64,000 nt of DNA from JBCCSZ01 sp039821145 (GTDB lineage: Bacteria > Bacteroidota > Bacteroidia > Chitinophagales > Saprospiraceae): NCBI GenBank assembly GCA_039821145.1, contig JBCBOS010000002.1, positions 369,354-433,353 on the forward strand, written 5' to 3'. Positions 42,031-53,009 of this stretch are shown in pieces; position 1 is the first letter of the stretch, and every line of letters begins with the position of its first letter. A program made the translations under genes and the position numbers. Below the pieces are notes generated by a model that ran no database searches, had not been told where the DNA came from, and worked only from the letters and a program-made list of their open reading frames with translations.

Positions 42031-43614
42031 TCAGATTTCTTGCAAAGTGCTTTGGACTTGTTCGGCCACCGTGAGGTCTCCCGATTGTTGGGCGGCGCTC
42101 AGTTTGCCTTGGAGGGTCTGCAATCTGCCGGGGCCTCTTTGCAACGCAGCTTCGTACTGTTCCATGGCCTTGCCGGGTTCTCCCATTTCCAAGAGCCAGT
42201 CGCCGTAGAGTTCGTGGCTCAATTTGGGGATTTTGGGCGGCCCGTAGCTATAGCTCATGGCATCCTCCAGCTCGCAGGACCGCTCCAGCCATTGGCGGGC
42301 TTCGGAGGCGTCGTTTTGCAGCCAGGCGCGCATCGCTTTGAGCTCCATGTTCATCACCTCCGCCATGTCGGTGTCTTGCTGGTTGGGCATCGGGCTGCTG
42401 GGGGCCGGGCTGCACATGGCAAATCCTGTATTTTGGACGCGCACCTTTGCCTTGCGATGGATGTCGTCGATTTGTTCGATGATGGCATCGAGCTGTGAGG
42501 CGTTTTTGCTTTGGTAAGCCACCATGCCTTTGGTAAACAATTGGCGTGCCTGTTGGCTGACATTCAGGTCTTCTACCTTTGCCTCTTCCATCAATAAAGA
42601 ATCTTGCCAAAGTCCGGTTTCTATGAGGTAATTGGCCTGCATGGCGATTTGGTAGGAGCGGGCGCGGGACTCGGGCTTTTCCTCACAGTAGCGAATCATG
42701 TCGGCCAGCAATTGACGGGCTCGTTTGGTCTCCTTTTTTTGCAGCAAGCCATACATCAACCAGTGCAGTGCATGGTAATTGAGGGCCTTGTTGTCCAACT
42801 CCTTGCGCTCCTTTCTGTTGACGCTGGCCTCCCAGGAAGCGATGTTGGATTGCACAACCTCGTCCCACATGCCCATGGCCACGTAGATGTGCGAAGGCAT
42901 GTGCAGCGCATGGGCCGCATCGGGGGCGACCTGGCTGTAGTCATCGGCAGCATTCTTTCCCAATTGGGCATGTTCGGGATCGTCGTACGAATGGATCAAA
43001 TAGTGCAAGGCACCTGGATGCTTTGGGTTTTCCGCCAAGATGCTCTCGGCAATTCGGGCACTTTTTTCAAATACCTCCTTGTCGCGACCAAAGGGGACAG
43101 AGCCAAGCAATGACAGCGCATAAAAAGCGGATGCCTCGTGATTTTTGGGATATTTCTTGCGCATCTCCGCCATTTGATCCTTGTAGGTACTTGCCCTTTC
43201 ATTGCGATCTCCCTCTCCGAATAAAACGCTGACGGCATTCAGAAAATCTCGTTCGATGGGGGTGGCGGCCTTTTCTGCTCTTTGCGCTGGCAGGCTGTCG
43301 AGTTTTTGAAGTGCCTCTCGTCCTTCTTCCAGCAATTGCCTGGCCCACAGCGGATGATTGTAGGTCATGGCTTCTCCCCAGTAGGCCATGGCAAAATCCG
43401 GGTCGATGCTTTGGGCTTCGAGGAAGGCCTCCCGCGCGTCTTCGTATTCAAAACTGTGCAGCAGCAGCAGGCCTTTTTCGAAGGCGGGCTGGGCGTCGGG
43501 CAGGCCGGTGGGCTGGAAGTGCAGTTCGCCCAATTCGTTGGAAGGAGTGGTTGAATCCTGGCAGGCAGCCAAGGACAGGCAGAGAAAGAAAAGGATCAAT
43601 TGGTGGTATCTCAT
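42031..43614 (-). CDS. TPR-containing lipoprotein
   Basis: 527 residues from the ATG at 43614 (MRYHQLILFFLCLSLAACQD), with a lipobox LAAC; the open frame upstream to 43731 does not look like leader sequence. TPR-like repeats run through the mature part (FEYEDAREAFLEAQSIDPDFAMAYWGE, ALHYLIHSYDDPEHAQLGKNA, LEMGEPGKAMEQYEAALQRG). The helical array and the sequence HALHMPSHIYVAMGMWDEVV are typical of a group of uncharacterised TPR proteins found in many bacteria. Predicted to be periplasmic-face or outer-membrane-anchored. Confidence 0.85.
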   Translation of the reverse strand: MRYHQLILFFLCLSLAACQDSTTPSNELGELHFQPTGLPDAQPAFEKGLLLLHSFEYEDAREAFLEAQSIDPDFAMAYWGEAMTYNHPLWARQLLEEGREALQKLDSLPAQRAEKAATPIERDFLNAVSVLFGEGDRNERASTYKDQMAEMRKKYPKNHEASAFYALSLLGSVPFGRDKEVFEKSARIAESILAENPKHPGALHYLIHSYDDPEHAQLGKNAADDYSQVAPDAAHALHMPSHIYVAMGMWDEVVQSNIASWEASVNRKERKELDNKALNYHALHWLMYGLLQKKETKRARQLLADMIRYCEEKPESRARSYQIAMQANYLIETGLWQDSLLMEEAKVEDLNVSQQARQLFTKGMVAYQSKNASQLDAIIEQIDDIHRKAKVRVQNTGFAMCSPAPSSPMPNQQDTDMAEVMNMELKAMRAWLQNDASEARQWLERSCELEDAMSYSYGPPKIPKLSHELYGDWLLEMGEPGKAMEQYEAALQRGPGRLQTLQGKLSAAQQSGDLTVAEQVQSTLQEI

Positions 43615-43867
43615 GGACGGTGATTTTTGCCAACAAGTTGCACGTGGAAAGCAGGGATGACAATTAGGGGCAGTTGATGTTTTGGAGCGAATTTCTCCCG
43701 GCAGTCCTGCGTAGTGCAAGTTTTTAGGCAAATTAGGCTTTTTAACAATACTTTAATAAGACACGAGCTGTCATTTTTTTAAATTGAGCGTTGTTATGAC
43801 TGAAGGGTTCTCTCGAACCATTCGCCGCAAAGCATAAACATTACCAGACTTTAAAAGCCAATTCCCT

Positions 43868-44431
43868 ATGAAAGCGAGAATACTGTTTTTTGCCCTACTG
43901 ATTTTTTGTGCAGCTGCTTGTGAGAAAGACAATGACAATGGTCTGAAAGTGGACGATGGTCTGCTTCACTACGATGGCGACAATGACTCTGGTCCCAACT
44001 TGGCGCCCGGTACCTATGAGGCGGCCATTCGCCTGTCGGGAAAAGACTTGGAAGCCTTTCAAGACCAAGAGCTGAAAGAAATTACCATTTTTATGGCCTT
44101 CCCTCCTGCTGGGTGTGCACTCAAGGTATATGGTGCCGGAACCGACAGCAGCCCCGGTCCTCTGCTGTACAGCGTGGATGTCACGGATGTTGTTCGGGAA
44201 CTGACTTGGTTTACCCACCGCCTGCCTGATGGTGTCAACATTGACGGCAATGATCTGTGGATCAGCATGGCAGTGGAGCACAGAGATACGCGTCAGTCCA
44301 TCAGTTGCGATGCCGGACCCAACCGGGCCGATGGCGATTGGTTCTACAGCAGTGAAGACCAGCAATGGCGGACCTACGTGAACCGCACTTCTGAAAGCAT
44401 CAACTGGAACATCCGGGCCCGCGTGCAGTAA
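43868..44431 (+). CDS. small hypothetical lipoprotein
   Basis: 187 residues with a lipoprotein signal peptide ending FCAAAC. After an acidic linker (EKDNDNGLKVDDGLLHYDGD) comes a domain of beta-rich sequence (LAPGTYEAAIRLSGKDL, LKVYGAGTDSSPGPLLYSVD, NGNDLWISMAVEHR-like). The pattern, with a final INWNIRARVQ, resembles carbohydrate-binding or Por-like accessory modules often found in secreted Bacteroidota enzymes (jelly-roll), but this is only a resemblance. A strong hairpin follows the stop. Confidence 0.78.
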   Translation: MKARILFFALLIFCAAACEKDNDNGLKVDDGLLHYDGDNDSGPNLAPGTYEAAIRLSGKDLEAFQDQELKEITIFMAFPPAGCALKVYGAGTDSSPGPLLYSVDVTDVVRELTWFTHRLPDGVNIDGNDLWISMAVEHRDTRQSISCDAGPNRADGDWFYSSEDQQWRTYVNRTSESINWNIRARVQ

Positions 44432-44456
44432 GAAGAAAAAACATTTACCTACTTGG

Positions 44457-44489
44457 CATCCCAAGCAATCCACGAGTTTGCTTGGGATG
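44457..44489 (+). terminator. hairpin terminator after the lipoprotein gene
   Basis: CATCCCAAGCAA (44457-44468) and TTGCTTGGGATG (44478-44489) are a perfect 12-bp inverted repeat with a 9-nt loop, followed by a T-rich stretch (TTGTCGTTTGT). Position 26 bp after the stop fits a terminator. Confidence 0.75.
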
Positions 44490-44641
44490 TTGTCGTTTGT
44501 GGGGTTGTGTATGTTTTCTCAAAATGAGAAGGATTGTCACAATTGGATGGCATGTAAATACTTGTCATTCGTAATCCGCTCACAGACAAAGGATTCGTTC
44601 TCGGCCTTGCTTTTGGATGTACCATACCAAAATCAATTGCC

Positions 44642-45793
44642 ATGAATGCATCAAAAACCAAACTCGGAATCATAGGAACAGCAGGAGTGCCCGCCAATTA
44701 CGGAGGATTTGAAACCCTGGCCCAACACCTGGTACTGCAGCTCAACCGCCAGCTGGACATCACCGTCTACAGCAGCAGCAAGTACTACCCAGAAGAGGAG
44801 AGAATCGACGAGTGGCACGGGGCCCGCATTCAGTACATCCCACTAAATGCCAACGGAATTCAGAGCGTCTTGTACGACATCATCTCCATGATCCACGCCA
44901 TTTTTTGTTGCGATGTACTCTTGGTGTTGGGCGTATCGGGAGGCATTTTCTTTCCTTTTGTTCGGCTGTTTACCACCAAGAGACTCATTGTCAATGTGGA
45001 CGGATTGGAGTGGCGCCGCAACAAATGGAATGTACTGGCCAAGTGGTTTTTGGTCATCAGCGAGCAGATCGCTGTCCGAACGGCAGATGAAGTGGTGGCC
45101 GACAATGCCGCCATTCAAAAATACGTATGGGAACACTACGGCATCCGAGCCCAATTGATTGAATACGGAGGAGATCACAACCAAAAAGTATCCATCCGGG
45201 AGGAAGACGCCAAGGCATATCCTTTTCTCAACGCCCCTTACGCCTTCGGAGTGGCCCGCATTGAACCTGAAAATAACATCCACCTGCTGTTGGAGGCCTT
45301 CCGGGCGCATCGGGATTTGCCACTGGTCATCGTAGGCAATTGGAACAGATCGGACTACGGCCGCCAGTTGCGCCGCCAATATGCTGGCTGCGAAAACATT
45401 CACATCTTGGATCCCATCTACGAGCCAAGCCACCTCAACCTGCTGCGCTCCAATGCCAAGGTGTACCTCCACGGCCACAGCGCCGGAGGCACCAACCCTT
45501 CCTTGGTGGAGGCCATGTACTTGGGACTCCCGATTTTGTCCTACGATGTGATCTACAACCGCATCACAACCGAACACAAAGCGATGTACTTTACAGATAC
45601 AATGGATTTACAGTTACAACTCATCAAGCTGAGCAGTGCCGACCTTCACAATTGTTCTCTGGCCATGCAACGAATTGCAAGGAGAAGATACCGTTGGTCC
45701 GTCATTGCCAACAAGTACTGCAAACTGGTGCAAAACGAAGCGCCACAACTGATGCCTATTTTCGACTTTGAGCTACCGCACTCTCTGCAGAAG

Positions 45794-45823
<30 letters not shown>
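44642..45823 (+). CDS. DUF1972-type glycosyltransferase (GT4 family, rhamnosyltransferase-like)
   Basis: 393 residues. It opens with the DUF1972 N-terminal domain: KLGIIGTAGVPANYGGFETL, then GVSGGIFFPF and VNVDGLEWRRNKWN. The C-terminal GT-B half has the nucleotide-sugar region YLHGHSAGGTNPSLVEAMY. Family members such as rhamnosyl- or galactosyltransferases act on lipid-linked sugars in cell-surface polysaccharide synthesis, in the cytoplasm. No other polysaccharide genes flank it. The last 30 nt overlap the 3' end of the convergent histidine kinase gene. Confidence 0.9.
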
Positions 45824-48301
<2,478 letters not shown>

Positions 48302-48302
48302 A

Positions 48303-49409
48303 TCAATACAAGGCCCCTACCACAAGGGTTTTGTTGAAAAATTCGAGGAAGCCATCTCCATCCGAAGAGATTTCTCCGAGACTCAAAACACCTTGGAGCC
48401 TGTTTTCTGTTTGCGAATTTGGCAGCAGTCGGTGGATGGCTTGCAGCTCTTGGTTGAATTCATCTTCCAGAAAAAGCGTTCGCGAAATGCAGTCCACTAC
48501 AAAGATGTGTTGAATGTCATTTGCAGCCTTGTCGAGGCAGGAGGCCGTGGCTTGGCCTGCGGAGTGAATCAGCGTTTGGTTTTCTCCTTTCAAAATGTAG
48601 AGCACCGTATTTTCCGGCACTTCTCCAACGCAAATCAATTCCCCATTTTTTCCCACCGCAATGGGGTCTCTGACGATGTCTTCTCCAATTTCCTTGAAGA
48701 TTCCAAATGGATAGCCCTTGGCAATGTCGAAAAAATTCTCATCGGTAAATTGCTGGCCCGCATCTGCTTCGACTGTTTCGCGATACACCTCAAATGCATT
48801 GGTCCAATTCAACTCGTAAATGGTATTCTTCGAAGTCCGGGTAGCGACGATGGGGCCGGCCAGTTGTTTCCATCCATGTCGCACTCCTAGACTGACGTGT
48901 AGGTCGAGCAAACAGACAATGGCAGCGTCCTGAAAAAAGCCTTCGGCTGTGAAGACACAAGCTTGTTGGACGAGGGAAAGAGAGCCTGCTCCCCCACCGA
49001 GGAAATTGGCAGAATCTCCAAAGTGGTGATACAATTGTTGAAGGTAGCCCGATATATTTGCTGTCAGTCCATCGACAAATGTCAGGACGGTATTTTTTGC
49101 ATCTGTCCTCGTTGGAATGTCTGGCAGTTCAATGACGTCCTTGTCGATATTTTTCACCACGATGGGAGGATGTGCGAGTTGTAGTTTTTGGAGCAGGTAC
49201 CCTGCGTTGTGGTTTTGCGTTCCGTGAATGATGCCGGGAAAAAGTCCGCCAAAAAAAGAAATGCCTTCTTGGGTGAGCCGCTCGATGAGTTGGGGAATGT
49301 CTACTTGGCTGGCTTCTCCAAAAAGCAGCATGGCGGATTCTCCTTCGCGGATTTTCAACTGGTGTACTTGCTGCAAAATGGCATCAATGCTTGTGTCGAT
49401 ATGGTACAT
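48303..49409 (-). CDS. FIST-domain sensor protein
   Basis: 368 residues, cytoplasmic. The N-terminal FIST domain (GESAMLLFGEASQVD, ISFFGGLFPGIIHGTQNHNAG, VLTFVDGLTANISGYLQQL, FLGGGAGSLSL) is followed by FIST_C (NAFEVYRETVEADAGQQ, FGIFKEIGEDIVRDPIAV, CISRTLFLEDEFNQEL). FIST domains are thought to bind small ligands such as amino acids and to feed signals to kinases. The gene is 1 nt upstream of the histidine kinase gene and 12 bp downstream of the response regulator. Confidence 0.92.
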   Translation of the reverse strand: MYHIDTSIDAILQQVHQLKIREGESAMLLFGEASQVDIPQLIERLTQEGISFFGGLFPGIIHGTQNHNAGYLLQKLQLAHPPIVVKNIDKDVIELPDIPTRTDAKNTVLTFVDGLTANISGYLQQLYHHFGDSANFLGGGAGSLSLVQQACVFTAEGFFQDAAIVCLLDLHVSLGVRHGWKQLAGPIVATRTSKNTIYELNWTNAFEVYRETVEADAGQQFTDENFFDIAKGYPFGIFKEIGEDIVRDPIAVGKNGELICVGEVPENTVLYILKGENQTLIHSAGQATASCLDKAANDIQHIFVVDCISRTLFLEDEFNQELQAIHRLLPNSQTENRLQGVLSLGEISSDGDGFLEFFNKTLVVGALY

Positions 49410-49421
49410 CTGAATGGGTTT

Positions 49422-50807
49422 TTATGGCTTTGAATAAAGGGGAGAAGAAAGACCGTCTTTCTCCGTTTTGAGCATTCGGTAAATGGTTGACTTTCCGATG
49501 TTGAGTTTTTGGGCGACCAGTCCGATGTCGTTGTTGTATTTTTCGAGATAGTGTCGAACGATCTCTCGTTTGTATTCTTCAAATGTCATTTCTCTGCTCA
49601 GAAACTCCGCCGATTTTTTGGGACTGTTGAATCGGATGTCTTCTTCTGTGATGGTGGAGCCATTGCAAAGAACGGCGGCCAATTCGATCACAGCTTTGAG
49701 TTCGCGCACGTTGCCCGGAAAAGAATAGCCCAGCAGCAAACTCTTGGCTCGGCGGGAGAGGTCGGGCTGTGGCATTTGGTTCTTTTTGGAAAAGCTTTGG
49801 AGAAAATGCCTGGTCAACAACAGGATGTCATTTTCGCGCATGCGAAGGGGGGGCAGTTCGATGGGTAGACCCAAAAGTCGATAGTAAAGGTCCTCCCGGA
49901 AATTGCCCTCCGCCACTTCTTGCGACAGATCGCGATGGGTGGCCACGATGATTCTGGCATCGAAAGGAATGGGCTTTTCTCCTCCCACTCTGAGCACTTC
50001 TCGTTCCTGTAGGGCGCGCAGCACTTTGGCTTGGAGAGGGGCCGCCATTTCTGCGATTTCATCCAAAAACAAGGTGCCCTTGTCCGACAGTTCAAACAAT
50101 CCTTTCTTGCGAGTGGTGGCTCCGGTGAATGCCCCTTTTTCATGGCCAAACAATTCGCTTTCCAGCAGCTCGTTGGGAATGGCACTCATGTTGACGGCGA
50201 CAAAAGGTCCCTTGCTCCGGCGCGAGTTGTAGTGAATGCTTTTGGCGATGACTTCCTTTCCCGTTCCCGTCTCCCCGGTGATGGAAATGGTGATGTCTCG
50301 ATGGACGGCCTTTTGCAACAATTGGAAGACCCTTTGCATGGCTGGACTGTTGCCGATGATGGATTGATCGACAGAATAATTGCTTTGCAGTTCCTCCCGG
50401 AGTTGGGCCACTTCCTGGCGTAAGTGCTGCTCCTTTTTGATGTTGTTGACGGTGTTGAGCAATCGTTCTTTGGTCTCGCTGTCTTTGGTGATGTAGTCGT
50501 AGGCTCCTTCCCGGAGCAGGCTGACAGCAGTAGACACATCTTGCTGGCTGGACAAAATGACCACTGCAATGTCTTCGTTGAAGGCTTTGATTTTTTGCAA
50601 TACCTCCTCTCCGGTGCCATCGGGCAGGGTGTAGTCCAGGGTGAGAATTCCCGGTCGCAGGTGGAGTTGTTCGAGGCATTTGGCCCCCGATGAAAACAGA
50701 TGCACTTCGTGGTCGGGATTCAATTCGAGTACGTAGCGTATCATGCGTTGGTACATCGGATCATCCTCCACGACGAATATGCGGTTCGACTCTTTTTTTT
50801 GCTTCAT
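49422..50807 (-). CDS. sigma-54-dependent response regulator (NtrC family)
   Basis: 461 residues from the ATG at 50807 (MKQKKESNRIFVVEDDPM). Receiver domain with phosphoacceptor D58 in LTLDYTLPDG; AAA+ domain with Walker A GETGTGKE, the sigma-54 contact loop GAFTGA and the arginine-finger region; C-terminal Fis-type helix-turn-helix (IVRHYLEKYNNDIGLVAQKLNIGKSTIYRML). It activates transcription from -24/-12 promoters when phosphorylated. First gene of the regulator-FIST-kinase operon, which is likely to regulate targets elsewhere. Confidence 0.95.
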   Translation of the reverse strand: MKQKKESNRIFVVEDDPMYQRMIRYVLELNPDHEVHLFSSGAKCLEQLHLRPGILTLDYTLPDGTGEEVLQKIKAFNEDIAVVILSSQQDVSTAVSLLREGAYDYITKDSETKERLLNTVNNIKKEQHLRQEVAQLREELQSNYSVDQSIIGNSPAMQRVFQLLQKAVHRDITISITGETGTGKEVIAKSIHYNSRRSKGPFVAVNMSAIPNELLESELFGHEKGAFTGATTRKKGLFELSDKGTLFLDEIAEMAAPLQAKVLRALQEREVLRVGGEKPIPFDARIIVATHRDLSQEVAEGNFREDLYYRLLGLPIELPPLRMRENDILLLTRHFLQSFSKKNQMPQPDLSRRAKSLLLGYSFPGNVRELKAVIELAAVLCNGSTITEEDIRFNSPKKSAEFLSREMTFEEYKREIVRHYLEKYNNDIGLVAQKLNIGKSTIYRMLKTEKDGLSSPLYSKP

Positions 50808-50850
50808 GTTTGGGTTGTAAAAATTGTCACACAATACATTGGTAAGGGCA

Positions 50851-50865
50851 CCCAATTTTGTGCCA
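50851..50865 (-). promoter_or_regulatory. weak sigma-54-like promoter element upstream of the NtrC-type gene
   Basis: On the minus strand the sequence TGGCACAAAATTGGG lies about 50 bp upstream of the regulator start. It carries a perfect TGGCAC (-24) element, but the -12 part (TTGG/TGGG instead of TTGC) is imperfect. This is compatible with autoregulation but could be chance. Confidence 0.2.
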
Positions 50866-51450
50866 TAGGGAAAAATGCCAGCGCTTTTTTTGAGATTTTT
50901 CTTGTGAAAGGCTCCTCGAAGAAATTCAACAAAAGAGGCAGATTTTTGAAAAAAGGAGGGGGAAACAATGGAGGGTTTGCGCGGTATTTGGGAGGCAGAA
51001 CAAGCCAGCGGATTGTCTCATTTTGAGAAAAATTCTCCATTTTAGATGGTATACTGCATCCAGTACATATCTAACTCGCTGACTGTGAAAAAGATGTAAA
51101 ATGGACGCGTTTTTGGAATAGACAGGGCAAATAAAGACATAGAAAAACGAATAAAGAATACACAACTACACAAAACTACTTTGACATTTTGCCTCCGCCT
51201 ATGGCATTCGGATTTCTCCCTACTCGCAGCATCGGATCAGAGTTGATGAAAAGGCTGTCACATTTGTCGGGATGTTGTCTGAGAATGAGGAGAAAACCGA
51301 AGCCGGGGGCGCCTACAGAATTTGGAATGCATGGGATAGCAATATAAAAACACCGAGCCCTTTACTTCCCCCCTTCTTTTACCAATTCCGTCTCTAACCC
51401 AGACGACAAGATAATAAGCAGTATTAGACGTTTTTTTGACGGTGGTCAAG

Positions 51451-51488
51451 CCTGCCCGGATTTTACTGAGGGGCATTCTCCGGGCGGG
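51451..51488. repeat. GC-rich inverted repeat downstream of the M20 peptidase gene
   Basis: CCTGCCCGGA (51451-51460) pairs with TCCGGGCGGG (51479-51488), one position being a G-T mismatch or wobble, with an 18-nt loop. It lies 15 bp beyond the peptidase stop. In the transcribed (minus) direction it is not followed by a U tract, so it may stabilise the 3' end rather than terminate. Confidence 0.5.
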
Positions 51489-51502
51489 TTTCCGATCCGT
51501 TT

Positions 51503-52987
51503 TTATTTGGTACTGTTCAAGAGCAATTGACGATAAAAACCGATCATATCTTTGTACGCTTCCACACCGATCCGCTCATCGAAGCCGTGGATTCGCTTGA
51601 GGTCTGCTTTGCTTAGGTGGACGGGCAGGAAGCGGTAAATGTTGTCGCAAACGGGCTGGTAATGGCGACTGTCTGTACCTGCTATGACCAGTGCTGGCAC
51701 CGCGACGACTTGTGGAAAGATTTCTTTGCAGGTCTTTTGAACCACTTGAAATCCAAAGGCATCTGTAGAGGACACGGGAGATGGATCTGCTTTGAACCCC
51801 GTATTTTCTGTTCTCACTTCTACCCTTGTGTCGGCGATGATGGTTCTGACATAGGAGATGGTTGATTCTATGGTTTCTCCGGGAAGGATGCGAAAGTTGA
51901 TTTTGGCTGACGCATCCGTTGGCAGGACATTTTCCTTGAATCCGCCCTCGATTACTGTTGGAGCCGTCGTCGTTCGCAACACGGCATTTGTAGAGGGTGA
52001 AGCAGCCAATTGCTGCTTCACCGCTCCTTTGAACAACCAAAGGTTGGCAAAAATGGATTTGAACGGTTGCTCCATTTCTGGACCCAGTTGTTCGAGCAAT
52101 GGCCGAATCGGGCCGTTCATGCGCGCCGGAAAAGGATGGTCCGTCAGTTGAGTGACTGCCTTGGTCAAAATGCTGATGGCAGATTGTTGGGGAGGCATGG
52201 AAGAGTGTCCGCCTTCCTCCAAATGCACATCCAATCGCAGGGTGACATAGCCCTTTTCGCTTGTGCCAATCAAGGCAGCTGGCTGGTTCAATCCCTTCAA
52301 GGCATCCGTGATGATGACCGATCCTTCGTCCAGAACATACTCCAATCGAACGCCCTGCTGCTCCAACCTCCGGGCAATGGCACGAGCCCCGTTGGTCCCA
52401 CCGATTTCTTCGTCGTGCCCACAAGCCAGGTAGATGCTCCGCTGAGGTTGGTATCCCTGCGCCAGCAGCAGTTCAAATGCTTCCAGTACCGCCATGATGT
52501 TCACCTTGTCATCGAGGGCTCCTCTGCCCCAGATGTACCCATCTGTTACGGCTCCTGAAAACGGTGGCTGCGTCCATTGGGCAGCTTGTTTTTCGTCTAC
52601 GGGAACCACATCGATGTGTGCCATCAACAAAATGGGTTGCAAACTCTGCGTCTGTCCCGGCCACTTGTAGAGCAGGCTGAAGTCGTTGACAGTGGTGAGT
52701 TGCAAGAGGGAATCGACCAGTGGGTAGCTGCGCTTGACATAGCTTTTGAACTGCCGGAAGGCCGAGCTGTCGATGCGATCCGGGAAGGAAACGGTGGGGA
52801 AGCGGATGGCGTCGGACAGGCGTTGAACAGCATCATCCGAAATGGGCGGTTGCTCAACAGCGGGTACTTTGAGCTGGAGAGAAGTAAAGTTCAAGGTATT
52901 GTACGTGACCACACTCACAATCATTCCAACAGCCAAGAGCGTCAGGCGGAGAAAGAAGTGGAATAAAATGTACAGCAGTTTTCTCAT
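51503..52987 (-). CDS. membrane-anchored M20 peptidase (carboxypeptidase S-like)
   Basis: 494 residues from the ATG at 52987 (MRKLLYILFHFFLRLTLLAVG). One N-terminal membrane helix precedes the M20A catalytic domain. The metal-binding motifs are ILLMAHIDVVPV, WGRGALDDKVN, GHDEEIGGTNGA and a C-terminal HYQPVCDNIYRF. The overall match is to yeast carboxypeptidase S/PM20D1-like enzymes, which cleave or form N-acyl amino-acid bonds. It starts 22 bp after the stop of the GH20 gene on the same strand. Confidence 0.9.
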   Translation of the reverse strand: MRKLLYILFHFFLRLTLLAVGMIVSVVTYNTLNFTSLQLKVPAVEQPPISDDAVQRLSDAIRFPTVSFPDRIDSSAFRQFKSYVKRSYPLVDSLLQLTTVNDFSLLYKWPGQTQSLQPILLMAHIDVVPVDEKQAAQWTQPPFSGAVTDGYIWGRGALDDKVNIMAVLEAFELLLAQGYQPQRSIYLACGHDEEIGGTNGARAIARRLEQQGVRLEYVLDEGSVIITDALKGLNQPAALIGTSEKGYVTLRLDVHLEEGGHSSMPPQQSAISILTKAVTQLTDHPFPARMNGPIRPLLEQLGPEMEQPFKSIFANLWLFKGAVKQQLAASPSTNAVLRTTTAPTVIEGGFKENVLPTDASAKINFRILPGETIESTISYVRTIIADTRVEVRTENTGFKADPSPVSSTDAFGFQVVQKTCKEIFPQVVAVPALVIAGTDSRHYQPVCDNIYRFLPVHLSKADLKRIHGFDERIGVEAYKDMIGFYRQLLLNSTK

Positions 52988-53009
52988 CGTCAATCGATTT
53001 TTGGGTTGA

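Larger units (their letters stand above)
50808..51502. other. 695-bp gene-free region between M20 peptidase and signalling operon
   Basis: Both neighbours are on the minus strand, so this holds the promoter of the regulator-FIST-kinase operon and the 3' trailer of the peptidase transcript is not involved beyond 51503. The open frames here are short, unlike known proteins and with atypical composition. A G/C-rich hairpin (51451-51488) lies close to the peptidase stop, and a TTGAC-GGTG-GTCAA stem lies at about 51436-51449. No RNA family was recognised. Confidence 0.5.

Noticed and set aside
50804..51165. Short minus-strand frames in the gap between the M20 peptidase and the response regulator
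   Set aside because: Phe/Pro/Leu-rich, AT-driven composition, mutually overlapping, no motif.
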